Source: Pyrinomonadaceae bacterium
GTDB lineage: Bacteria > Acidobacteriota > Blastocatellia > Pyrinomonadales > Pyrinomonadaceae
DNA: 64,000 nucleotides
Direction: 5' to 3'
Assembly (NCBI GenBank): GCA_019694395.1
Contig: JAIBCC010000032.1
Span: forward strand, 1-64,000
Made by a program: the position numbers and the translations under genes. Under the pieces are notes generated by a model. It did not search any database, was not told the DNA's origin, and saw only the letters and a list, made by a program, of their open reading frames with translations. Of the stretch, positions 50,381-59,400 are shown piece after piece; the stretch's first letter is position 1, and every line of letters starts with the position of its first letter.

Positions 50381-50804
50381 CGCGGCTTTTTGGGATACAA
50401 GTGTAATTGTTCCGCTTTGTGTCCGGCAAGATATAAGTCAAGATGTGCGGCGGCTCTGGCGAAATACGAGCCGCATTATCGTCTGGTGGGGAACAAGCAT
50501 TGAAGTTAGAAGTGCTGTCAGTCGTCTGTATCAAGGCAATTTTATTGATGCACGAGGATTACAATTTGCGCTTGCTCGATTTGAAGTAATCCGGCGGAAA
50601 TGGGCAGAAATTGTGCCTTCTGAAAAAGTCCGTCAGATAGCCGAAACGCTGCCTGATGCTTATGGACTAAGGGCTTTAGATTCTTGCCAATTGGCAGCGG
50701 CTTTAGTCTGGTGTAATGAAAAACCGGCTGGACGGCTTTTTATCTGTGATGATGCAAAACTATCAGAAGCGGCGCGGAAATTAGGTTTTTCCATTAAGCC
50801 CTAG
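50370..50804 (+). CDS. PIN-domain toxin (VapC-like ribonuclease)
   Basis: Starting at ATG 50370 (AAAGGG upstream), 144 residues. The PIN fold shows AAFWDTSVIVPLCV with the first catalytic Asp, WWGTSIEVRSAVSRL with the conserved Glu, and a C-terminal LRALDSCQLAAALVW plus FICDDAKLSEAA, giving the remaining acidic residues of the Mg2+ site. Such toxins cleave tRNA or rRNA when the antitoxin is degraded. The longer open frame from 50298 overlaps the antitoxin in another frame and is rejected. No other toxin-antitoxin locus is nearby. Confidence 0.9.
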   Translation: MKTNAAFWDTSVIVPLCVRQDISQDVRRLWRNTSRIIVWWGTSIEVRSAVSRLYQGNFIDARGLQFALARFEVIRRKWAEIVPSEKVRQIAETLPDAYGLRALDSCQLAAALVWCNEKPAGRLFICDDAKLSEAARKLGFSIKP

Positions 50805-50832
50805 GTCGCTATTCCAACTCACCTTTTATCCA

Positions 50833-50866
50833 TTCGTTTAACTCCGAAATTGTCATTGAACGGTGT
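50833..50866 (-). other. Short sequence resembling the xseA 5' end (possible gene relic)
   Basis: On the minus strand the bases encode RSMTISELNEWIKGELE followed by a stop. This parallels RPMTVSELNESVKKALEKG of XseA in this window (42442-42478), and DNA similarity is also visible across about 31 bases. No longer open frame or ribosome site supports a gene. The rest of 50805-51030 shows only the TGTGACA palindrome (50942-50965) and nothing else recognisable. Confidence 0.3.
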
Positions 50867-50941
50867 TTTATTTCCTTTATCAAGGGTAAAGTTCATTAAC
50901 AGTTTTATCCGCCCCTATTTTGTTCTCAAATTAAAATCAAC

Positions 50942-50965
50942 TGTGACACTTTAAAAACTGTCACA
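50942..50965. repeat. Palindrome TGTGACA-N10-TGTCACA, copy 2
   Basis: Same arms and nearly the same loop (CTTTAAAAAC) as the copy at 48815-48843. It lies 138 bases downstream of the PIN toxin gene and about 225 bases upstream of the glycosyltransferase gene. Confidence 0.55.
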
Positions 50966-51030
50966 ATCCAATCTCACAATTCTTTAAAATTTATAGATAA
51001 TCAATACTGGTTATATGAAAATGAACTAAA

Positions 51031-51180
51031 AGATTGGAGCGCAAGCAGCTTGCTTGCCTGTGCGAGCGAAGCAATGCACAGTATCGCAGTTAAATTCAAA
51101 ATTCTGGAGTAATTCAAGGTGAGGTTCACATTCGAGCTAACGCCGAGTGAACTGCAAGCAAGCTGCTTGCGCTCCAGTCT
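51031..51180. repeat. MITE-like element with 23-base perfect terminal inverted repeats
   Basis: TGGAGCGCAAGCAGCTTGC(TTGC) at 51035-51057 is exactly inverted at 51154-51176. Allowing one mismatch the arms extend to 27 bases (51031-51180). The 96-base interior has a small hairpin (CTGTGC 51058-51063 with GCACAG 51076-51081) and no coding capacity. The size and structure are those of a miniature inverted-repeat element or a large palindromic repeat. No clear target-site duplication is visible. The right end is 11 bases from the glycosyltransferase ATG. Confidence 0.75.
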
Positions 51181-51190
51181 AATAAATTTT

Positions 51191-52390
51191 ATGCAAAATC
51201 TATTACAAAAATCTCTCAGAGTTGCGTTTTTCCCCGATTCGTATTTGGAAATCAACGGGGCGGCAATGACGTTTAGAAAATTTACGGATTTTGTCAAAAA
51301 ACGCGGCTATCCTTTTTTGTGCTTTTACGCGGGCGAAAAGACCGAAAAAAAGATTGACGGAAATTTTATGATGCAGTCTTTGAAACATTCCCCGCTTTCG
51401 ATTCCGGTGGACGAAGGTCTGAAATACGATCCGCTTTTCAATCGTCATCTCAAATTGATTCGCCAAAATCTCGAAGAATTTAAACCCGATATTATTCATT
51501 TGACGGGAGTTAATGATGTCAGCATCACCGCCGCCATTCTCTCGCATCAGATGAAAATTCCGCTGATCGGTTCGTGGCATACCAATCTGCACGAATTTGC
51601 TGCCCGCCGATTGGATAAAATGTTCCGCTTTTTGCCCGAAAGCTGGCGTAAATCATTGTCAGGATTAGCTGAAAGATTGATTTTGAACGGTGAGATTCTC
51701 TACTACAAAATCCCCAAAGTCGTCCTTGCACCAAATCAGGAATTGATTGATCTGATTCAAAAAGGTTCAGGCAGAGACGCATTTTTGATGACGCGCGGCG
51801 TTGATTCGGATTTTTTTTCTCCGGCAAAACGAACGGTTAATGACGGCATCTTACGCGTAGGTTTTGTCGGCAGATTGCGGGCGGAAAAAAATGTCGGATT
51901 ATTGCCGAAATTAGAACAGAGTTTGCTCAAACTCGGCAAGACAAATTTTAAGTTTTTGATTGTCGGTGAAGGCAATGAACGCGAGTTTTTGGAGCAATCT
52001 TTACAAAATGCCGAGTTCACCGGCTTTGTGACAGGTGACAAGTTAGCCCAAATGTATGCTAATATGGATGTCTTTGTCTTTCCCTCCGAAACAGACACTT
52101 TTGGTAATGTGGTGCAGGAAGCAAATTGTTCGGGAGTTCCGGCGATTGTCAGCAACTTTGGCGGACCAAAATTTGTGATAAAAGAGGGAGAAACAGGTTT
52201 TATCGCAAAAAGTTTCGACGATTTTGTTAAATACACTGTTGAGTTAATGGACAATTCGGAAAAATTAGCGACAATGAAAAAAGCATCACGCGATTTTGTC
52301 ATTTCAAATTCCTGGGATGCGGTTTTTGATGAAGTTTATCAAAACTACGAGAAAACCATAAAAATTGCCGCCGAATCCGAAAAAAATTAA
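51191..52390 (+). CDS. GT4-family glycosyltransferase A
   Basis: The ATG at 51191 gives 399 residues; the frame upstream is inside the inverted repeat. GT-B fold: an N-terminal acceptor domain (SLRVAFFPDSYLEINGAAMT, IIHLTGVNDVSITAAILSH) and a C-terminal Glycos_transf_1 domain with VGFVGRLRAEKNVGLLPKLE and the E-x7-E signature PSETDTFGNVVQEANCSGVP. The N-terminal VAFFPDSYLE..G and GVDSDFF motifs resemble the group containing PimB/MgtA and sulfoquinovosyltransferase-type lipid glycosyltransferases. It likely transfers a sugar to a lipid or wall precursor at the membrane. It is followed by a membrane protein gene and a second glycosyltransferase gene. Confidence 0.9.
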   Translation: MQNLLQKSLRVAFFPDSYLEINGAAMTFRKFTDFVKKRGYPFLCFYAGEKTEKKIDGNFMMQSLKHSPLSIPVDEGLKYDPLFNRHLKLIRQNLEEFKPDIIHLTGVNDVSITAAILSHQMKIPLIGSWHTNLHEFAARRLDKMFRFLPESWRKSLSGLAERLILNGEILYYKIPKVVLAPNQELIDLIQKGSGRDAFLMTRGVDSDFFSPAKRTVNDGILRVGFVGRLRAEKNVGLLPKLEQSLLKLGKTNFKFLIVGEGNEREFLEQSLQNAEFTGFVTGDKLAQMYANMDVFVFPSETDTFGNVVQEANCSGVPAIVSNFGGPKFVIKEGETGFIAKSFDDFVKYTVELMDNSEKLATMKKASRDFVISNSWDAVFDEVYQNYEKTIKIAAESEKN

Positions 52391-52517
52391 GTGATTGGAA
52401 AAGGTAAGTTAAGCAAAAATTTGTGTCATAAATTAATTTCGGAAATCATAATTATCAAATACCCGACACAAAAATAACGATTAAACGCCTTAATTTCTAA
52501 TCGCTTGCAGGTTAGTA

Positions 52518-53324
52518 ATGAGTAATTTAGAAACAAATCCGATGCACGATGAAACGACTTTTCGCGGAGTTTCGATGCACATTTTACGGCATCCGATTGA
52601 AACCGCGATTAAGCGTTGGCATTGGAAATCGGCACTTTTCAGCGGTTTGATCCGCATGTTCGTTTTTTTGATCGGTTATCACAATAAAGGCACGGAAATT
52701 ATGCTTGCCGCCGCCGGAATTCAGTTCGTTTACCGGACAGTTCTCGGCGGAATCGGCGGTTCGATCATCCAAAGATTCAGCAAGGTCGAACCACCCTGGC
52801 ACGCAACCATCACTGTTCCTTTGATAATTACGGTTATCACTCACATTTTTGAATACTTTATCCAGATAGCTTTTGACAACTATTACGGCACAAATTTAGC
52901 GACCAAAACGACTATTGCTTCAATCGTTATTTCGGTCATGTCGGCTGTTTTCAATTTATATTTGATGCGGCGCGGCGTGATGCTGGTCAAAGACGAGCAG
53001 GAAAAATCGCTGGGAAAAGATTTCGCCTACATTCCGGTTTTACTTTTTGATTTTATAATGATTCCGCCGCGAAATATTTACAAAAGAATTTGCCAAAAAC
53101 AATATTTGATGGCGATCTTTGTCTTTTTAATGACCGGATTGGGAACAGGTTTGATCGGAGCAATTCTGCGTTTCAGAGAATCCTGGGGCTATTGGACAGG
53201 CAGCATTGTGATGGGATTGATAATTATTACAGTAGCCATTATTGCTCTAGTAGATAGCCGCAAGGAAAAAAAAATTGAGCCGGTCAGCGAATTCCATACC
53301 GATCCGGGAGATTTGCGGGTTTAG
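52518..53324 (+). CDS. Polytopic membrane protein of unknown function
   Basis: This 268-residue protein has about six hydrophobic helices (roughly 40-57, 62-80, 98-122, 130-150, 185-230 as two). It has an N-terminal FRGVSMHILRHPIETAIKRWHWKSA stretch (broken here as FRGVSMHILRHPIE, TAIKRWHWKSA) and a hydrophilic C-terminus (DSRKEKKIEPVSEFHTDP). No transporter or enzyme motif is recognised. It lies between two glycosyltransferase genes on the same strand and may serve glycan or lipid export, which is only positional inference. A GC-rich hairpin separates it from the next gene. Confidence 0.7.
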   Translation: MSNLETNPMHDETTFRGVSMHILRHPIETAIKRWHWKSALFSGLIRMFVFLIGYHNKGTEIMLAAAGIQFVYRTVLGGIGGSIIQRFSKVEPPWHATITVPLIITVITHIFEYFIQIAFDNYYGTNLATKTTIASIVISVMSAVFNLYLMRRGVMLVKDEQEKSLGKDFAYIPVLLFDFIMIPPRNIYKRICQKQYLMAIFVFLMTGLGTGLIGAILRFRESWGYWTGSIVMGLIIITVAIIALVDSRKEKKIEPVSEFHTDPGDLRV

Positions 53325-53340
53325 ATTTGTAAATTTAGTC

Positions 53341-53420
53341 TGCCCGCGAAATACGCGAAACATACGAAAAAGGGAGTTTTTACCATTTTTTTTTCGTGTA
53401 ATTCGCGTATTTCGCGGGCA
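53341..53420. repeat. Large intergenic palindrome with 19-base perfect arms
   Basis: TGCCCGCGAAATACGCGAA (53341-53359) is exactly inverted at 53402-53420, and inner arms ACGAAAAA (53364-53371) and TTTTTCGT (53390-53397) extend the stem to about 31 pairs with two mismatches. The arms consist of CGCGAAATACGCGAA words. It sits between a membrane protein gene and a glycosyltransferase gene, ending 17 bases before the ATG at 53438. It could act as a terminator or be a dispersed repeat. Confidence 0.7.
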
Positions 53421-53437
53421 AAAGTTTTTATTGCAGT

Positions 53438-54757
53438 ATGACTAATCCGATAAAATCCGTTCACTTAACCAACTATTACCACAAAAATTCGGGCGGAATC
53501 AGCACTGCTTACAACGATCTGCTTGCCGCCGCCGAACGGCATCAACGCTTTGTTTCGCTGATCGTGCCGGGCGAAAAAGATGAGATCGAACAAATCAACG
53601 ATTTTGCCAAAATTTATTATCTCAAAGCTCCAAATTCACCGATTTTCGATAAACGTTACCGAATAATTTTGCCGTGGCAATTTTTGCCGAACGATTCAAA
53701 AGTGCGCCAAATTTTGTTACAGGAAAAGCCTGATCTGGTCGAAGTTTGCGACAAATATTCGCTTAGTTTGGTCGCCGCAATGATTCGGAAAGACAAATTT
53801 TCGCAGCTTGGCAGACCGATGCTGGTTAATCTCGTTTGCGAACGGATGGATGACAACCTTCGCGCGTATGTCACCAAAAGCAATTTCGGTAAATGGTTTT
53901 CCCAAAAATTTATCAGTTATTACAATTTTCTGCTTTACGATTTTCACATTGCCAATTCTGAATACACCGCTTCGGAATTTGCCGAATCGCTCAACGCTAA
54001 TCAAAAAGGTTGTTTTCTGGATTTCTGCCGTAAATTCTTTCGTGCTTCAAAAATTGCGGAAACAGAAAGAGTTTTTGTTTGTCCGTGTGGTGTAAATTTT
54101 GAATATTTTGCCCAAGACAGAAAATCCGACGCAGTAAAAAAAGGGATGCGCCAAAAAGCCGGAATTCCGCCGGATTCAATTGTTTTGCTCTATGCCGGAC
54201 GCATTTCTCCCGAAAAAAATATCGGTCTTTTGCTGGATTTGATGAAAGTTCTGGCGCAGGATGAGCGGCGCGATTTTCGTCTGTTAGTTGCAGGCGGCGG
54301 ACCAAAAACGGATTGGCTAAGATCTGAAACTGAAAGGCTTATTCCAAATAAAATCATTCAGTTAGGACATTTAGACAAAGAAACTTTGGCGAAATATTAC
54401 GCTAACGCTGATGTTTTTGTGCATCCGAATCCGCATGAACCTTTCGGCATCGGACCGCTTGAGGCAATGGCGGCGCGGGTTCCGGTGGTTGCTCCAAATT
54501 CAGGCGGCATTTTGTCTTACGCAAATGCTGAAAATGCTTGGTTATGCGAGCCAAACGGAGAAAATTTTGCCACTGCAATTCGTGAAATTATCGAAAACGA
54601 GGAATTGCGCGAAAGTAAAATTGAAAAAGCATTTGATACTGCCAAAGCCAATTCACGCGAACGCTCAACTGACTTTATCTTTGCCACTTATGATAAACTG
54701 TTTGCAGACTTTCGGAATCGAAAACAACTTTTTGTTGAGGATTTAACGAAAATCTAA
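53438..54757 (+). CDS. GT4-family glycosyltransferase B
   Basis: This 439-residue GT-B enzyme has an N-terminal domain with VHLTNYYHKNSGGISTAYNDLL (acceptor loop G-G-I-S), FHIANSEYTASEFAESL, and VCPCGVNFEYF. The C-terminal nucleotide-sugar domain has LLYAGRISPEKNIGLLLDLM, LLVAGGGPKTDWLRSETE, VFVHPNPHEPFGIGPLEAMA (E-x7-E) and PVVAPNSGG. It belongs to the GT4 retaining family; the sugar donor and acceptor are unknown. The ABC permease gene follows 12 bases downstream, so this forms a transcriptional unit with it. No ribosome site is clear; the start lies just after the large palindrome. Confidence 0.9.
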   Translation: MTNPIKSVHLTNYYHKNSGGISTAYNDLLAAAERHQRFVSLIVPGEKDEIEQINDFAKIYYLKAPNSPIFDKRYRIILPWQFLPNDSKVRQILLQEKPDLVEVCDKYSLSLVAAMIRKDKFSQLGRPMLVNLVCERMDDNLRAYVTKSNFGKWFSQKFISYYNFLLYDFHIANSEYTASEFAESLNANQKGCFLDFCRKFFRASKIAETERVFVCPCGVNFEYFAQDRKSDAVKKGMRQKAGIPPDSIVLLYAGRISPEKNIGLLLDLMKVLAQDERRDFRLLVAGGGPKTDWLRSETERLIPNKIIQLGHLDKETLAKYYANADVFVHPNPHEPFGIGPLEAMAARVPVVAPNSGGILSYANAENAWLCEPNGENFATAIREIIENEELRESKIEKAFDTAKANSRERSTDFIFATYDKLFADFRNRKQLFVEDLTKI

Positions 54758-54769
54758 CATAGACTCATT

Positions 54770-55870
54770 ATGCTCGAATTAGTTTTAGCAAATCTAAAAA
54801 CTCGTCCGCTTCGGACTTTGATCAGTATTGTCGGAGTTTCGCTGGGCGTAGTTTTGATCGTTCTTTTTACCGGATTGGCTCGCGGAATGGCAAATGATAT
54901 GGTCAAACGCGCCAACAATTGGAAAGCCGAAATCGTTTTCACGCGGGCAGGCGCAATGGACTTGACCAGCTCCAACGCGAATCTTTCCGTCACTTACACC
55001 AAAAAATTGTTGGAAATCGAAGGCGTAAAATCGGTCGTTCCCGTCATTCGTTACATCACTCCTTCGCAAAAATCAGCCTTAGGTTTTCGTCAGCTTGATG
55101 GGGTTGATTGGCAGCCTTTTGCGGAAATGAACGAAATGCAGATTTTAAGCGGACGCGCTCCGCAAGCGGTTGATGAGGTCATCGTGGACGAACGCCAAAT
55201 GCGTGATGATAAATTAAATTTGGGCGATACGATTGATCTTTTCGGCAACAAAAAATATAAAGTCGTTGGTGTTTTCAGTCCGCCGTCGGGTGCGCGAATC
55301 AAAATGTCTTTGGCTGGAATGCAGGACGCTCTGCAAGTTCCCGGGAAATGCACTTATATTTTAGTTAAATTAAAAGACGGAGCAGATGCCGAAACAGTAG
55401 CTAAAAGAATTAACGAAGTTTTACCCGGCAATAAAATCAATTTAACTAAAGAATTAATAACTGATGCTCAGGATCGGATCCCCGCTTTGAATTCATTTTT
55501 GCGTGTTTTGGTCGGACTTGGCGCATTTGTCAGCACAATTTTCGTCTTGCTTTCGATGTATACCACCATCACCGAGCGCCGCAAGGAAATCGGGATTTTG
55601 AAATCGCTCGGTGCATCAAAATCTTTTATCGTCACGGTTATCGAAAGCGAAGCCTTTTTTATTGGTGTATTAGGGGTTTTATTTGGCTACACAATTTCTT
55701 TGATTTCATCGTTTGCCATTCAAAAGATTTATGAACTTCCTTTTGAGTTTAGTTCAGGCTGGATTTTGGTTGCAATTTTGATTGCAATCGGCGGAAGCCT
55801 CTTTGGTGCGCTCTATCCGGCATGGAAGGCTTCGGGCATTGATCCGGTTGAGGTAATGGTCAATGAGTAG
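54770..55870 (+). CDS. MacB/FtsX-type ABC transporter permease
   Basis: This 366-residue permease has an N-terminal helix (LISIVGVSLGVVLIVLFTGLA). A MacB-like periplasmic core domain spans about 35-230 (VPVIRYITPSQKS, VDEVIVDERQMRDDKLNLGD). Three C-terminal helices of the FtsX domain follow, with TTITERRKEIGILKSLGAS (the FtsX signature after the first helix) and YPAWKASGIDPVEVMVNE at the end. It needs an ATPase partner, and none is encoded next to it. It may act with an unlinked LolD/MacB-like ATPase in lipoprotein or glycolipid transport. It is 12 bases downstream of glycosyltransferase B. Confidence 0.93.
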   Translation: MLELVLANLKTRPLRTLISIVGVSLGVVLIVLFTGLARGMANDMVKRANNWKAEIVFTRAGAMDLTSSNANLSVTYTKKLLEIEGVKSVVPVIRYITPSQKSALGFRQLDGVDWQPFAEMNEMQILSGRAPQAVDEVIVDERQMRDDKLNLGDTIDLFGNKKYKVVGVFSPPSGARIKMSLAGMQDALQVPGKCTYILVKLKDGADAETVAKRINEVLPGNKINLTKELITDAQDRIPALNSFLRVLVGLGAFVSTIFVLLSMYTTITERRKEIGILKSLGASKSFIVTVIESEAFFIGVLGVLFGYTISLISSFAIQKIYELPFEFSSGWILVAILIAIGGSLFGALYPAWKASGIDPVEVMVNE

Positions 55871-55911
55871 AGTGAGTCAAGAAAAAGAATCAGTAAGTGT
55901 ATTAAATATAA

Positions 55912-55936
55912 AGATAGAACCACGGAAGTTCTATCT
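55912..55936 (+). terminator. Hairpin terminator of the glycosyltransferase-permease operon
   Basis: AGATAGAAC (55912-55920), a seven-base loop and GTTCTATCT (55928-55936), followed by CATTTTGCC. The stem is perfect but the T-tract is short. It lies 42 bases past the permease stop. Confidence 0.6.
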
Positions 55937-56465
55937 CATTTTGCCTTACTAAAACTATATAAAGATAACTTTTTTGATTAGCATAATCTTTATTTATTTA
56001 TTCATATTGTTCAATATGAATTCATTTTTTTGGATTTCTCCTTTGATTAATACCACAAAAAGTCCATTTAAAATCAAAGAATTCTTAGAAAAATAAAAAA
56101 CATTATTTCTACAAAAATGTTTTTTATTAAGACCTCAAACCATCGAAAGTATCCGATTTATTAGATTTAATCCGAATAAACGAGATAGTTGAATTAATCT
56201 AAAAAAAAAATTTTTTTATTGAAAATCAATAATATGGCACATTTGTTGCCATAAAACAGTGCTTATTTTTCCTAAACAAATTCTTGACTGTTATTTGAAG
56301 TAAAAATGATTAAACAATTTATAATTCTAAATATCGCTTCCCAATAAGTGATTATTATAATTATTTATCATTATTGATAATAGGTCTGAGTGATTTTGCT
56401 CACTGCCAATACCAAAAGATTTTAATCAGGAATAATAAACCTATATTTTCTAAGGAGATAAAATA
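55937..56465. other. Gene-free AT-rich upstream region of the TonB receptor gene
   Basis: Nearly 530 bases with no credible reading frame. It contains long A/T tracts (56200-56220), the sigma-54-type element at 56235, an inverted repeat TTATCA/TGATAA at 56365-56380 and AGTGA/TCACT at 56389-56404, and the AAGGAGAT ribosome site at 56453-56460. Nothing else was recognised. The size and base composition suggest a regulatory region with possible activator sites upstream of the promoter. Confidence 0.6.
56235..56249 (+). promoter_or_regulatory. Sigma-54 -24/-12 promoter of the TonB receptor gene
   Basis: TGGCAC, five bases, TTGC: all ten core consensus positions match with exact spacing. The predicted start near 56261 leaves a leader of about 205 bases. 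The element is also part of a short palindrome (ATGGCA-N7-TGCCAT), so an operator reading is possible. Position in a long AT-rich region favours the promoter reading. Confidence 0.65.
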
Positions 56466-59400
56466 ATGAAGAAGTTTTCGTTAATAGGTTTGATTTTTAT
56501 TTTGTCAACTATATTAACTTATGCTCAATCCACTACCGGTCGTGTTGTCGGCACAGTTTCTGCTCCTGATGGAGCGGTTGCCGGTGCTGTTATTACAATA
56601 ACTGACAAACAGACCGGTAAAGTGCGAACTGTCACATCCAGTGATGACGGGACTTTTGAAATTTCCCAATTATCATTTGGAGACTACTCAGTTAAAATTA
56701 CAGCCAATGGATTTAAAACATACGTTTCAAACGACATTAAAATTGACGCAGGTCGTGAATTTCCATTAAATGCCGTTTTGGAAGTTGGACAAATTACTGA
56801 GGAAGTTACCGTAACAGCCGGAGCTGAAAATGTGAATTCAACGACCGGTGAAATTTCGACTACAGTTGGTGCCCAGCAAATCCGCGAATTACCGCTTAAT
56901 GGTCGCAACCCGTTAGCACTGTTAAATTTGCAAGCTGGTGTAAATGCCACCAGCAGTTCAATTAATGGTCAAAGAACTTCATCTGTAAACTATACACGTG
57001 ATGGAGTTAACGTCCAAGATAACTTTATTAGAAATGGTTTCGTTTCTGATGCTCCGACAGTTGATAATACCGGTGAATTTAACGTGGTAACACAAAATGC
57101 CGGTTCAGAACTTGGTTCAGGTTCAACTCAGGTGCAATTAGTAACTCCGCGCGGTGGTAAACAATATCACGGTGCGTTGTATGCTTTTAACCGCAACTCA
57201 ATCTTTGCGGCTAATAACTTTAGCAGCAATCAAAACAAACTTTCCCGTCCGTTTTTGAACAGAAATCAATTTGGTGGAAGTATCAGCGGACCTTTACCGA
57301 TCTTTAATTTTGGTGAAGGCGGACCGATGTTCAAGAAAGATAAAGCCTTCTTCTTTTTTAACTACGAAGGATTTCAATTAGCTCAACAGGTTCCAATTGC
57401 GGTCACTACTCTTTTGGCTTCTAATTATGACGGAACATTTTCTTATCAAGGAACAGACGGCATTAATAGAACAGTAAACGTTTTGACCGGAACTAACTTG
57501 AATACCGGAAGTGCCACCTGGACTAGTGCCGGAGGTGTTTTAGCAGTTGATCCTATCATTAAATCTCGTCTGCTCAATAAATTGCCTACTGCCGGAAACG
57601 GATTGCTTACCGGTTTGAACTATCAACAAACAGTAAACTTAAACCGTTCTGACCCGGAAACCAGAAAGGCTTATACCGGACGGGCAGATTTTGAAATCAA
57701 TGACCGAAGCTCATTAAATTTTGTTTATAAATACAACACAATTACGGATGCCAGAACTGATATTGCGGCTGGTTATTCAACTAAGACCTTTGCCAGCCAA
57801 GGTGGTCCGACTAAGTTGTTTGTCGGTGCTTGGCAATGGAGTCCGAAAAATAGCTTCACCAATGAAGTTCGGATTGGTTATCAACGTTCTGAACCTTTCT
57901 TTTTTGGAACCGAAACATTTCCAACCGGGTATTTAATTAGCGGAACGCCGTTCACTAATCCTGAGCCCAGCTTTTTTGACCAAGGTCGTAACACAGATTA
58001 CTACACCTATCAAGACAATGCGGTTTATACTTTTGGCAACCATTCATTTAGATTTGGTTTCAATTTACAAAAATATAAGATCGAATCATTGAACTATGCC
58101 GGAACGCTTCCGACCTATTCAATTTCGACTACTGGAAACTCACAAACACCTGCTTTAACCAGTGCATTGTTCCCCTTGACTGCTGCTAACACTGCTTCAA
58201 TCAGCACCACTGATTTAGCCAGAGCTAATACATTGCGATACACACTAGCCGGAATTATCGGAAGTGCTGCACAAACTATTTATTATCAGGGCGGAGCCGG
58301 ATATGTTGCTGGTGCTCCTTCAACCCGTAGATTTAACTTTGATACATACGCTGGATATTTTAGCGATCAGTGGAGAATAAGACCGAATTTAACCTTAAAT
58401 TTGGGAGCAAGATATGAACTTTATACTCCGCTCAATGACCCATTGTTGATCAACCTTGAACCTAAGGTTACAAATCCAAATGACATCGTAGGTAGTTTGC
58501 TTAGTGAAGATGTTTTGATTCAGGTTATTGGCGGTAATGCCGGTAAACCAGGGAACTACTTCAAGGCAGATAAAAACAATATAGGTCCAAATTTCAGTTT
58601 TGCATATTCACCAAAATTTGATAGCGGATTTTTAGGTTCAGCTACTAAAGATACTGTTATCCGGGGTGGTTTCAGAGTTAACTTTAATAACGACGAATAT
58701 GTTCGTTCAACTGATAACGCTGCTCAAAATAACGCCGGACTTGGCGCATTTACATCTAATGCTATAAGAACAGGCAGCAGCAGCACTTTACTGAAAAGCA
58801 GTTTGAGCAATGTTGCACCGTTCAATGTTGGATTTGCTTTCCAAACTCCAACAGTTGCTACATTCCCAGTTAAACTACAAGACCGCGCTACATCATTTAC
58901 TGAAACAATTTCTTTGATTGATCCAAATCTGAAAATCCAACAAACACTTGAATATAACTTAGGTATTCAACGTAATATCGGTTTCAAATCAGTTTTTGAA
59001 CTTCGTTATGTTGGCGGTTTAAGTAATGATCTGATTCGTTCTATTGACTATAACCAAGTCAATGTTCGTAGTAGTGGTTACTTTGCAGATTTCTTGAAAG
59101 CACAATCAAACTGTCGCGCTCAAGCAGTCGCTGCACCAGTAATTCAAACATTTGTTATTAATGGGGTTAATACTAATGTTAATGTAGGTGGACTTGGAAT
59201 TAATCCGGCAACTGTTTATGACCCAATTTTCTCCTGCACCAGTGCTGCCTATAATCCGAATATCCCGGGAAGTCAAGTTCTTACTGTTCTTAATGGAACT
59301 ATTCCAAACGGAGTTGCTAACGCCCAACAGGCTACGACTCCAGCGGCTATTTTAGACTTTGTTAGAGCGGGACAAGTAGGTGAATTGGCTTGGCAGGATG

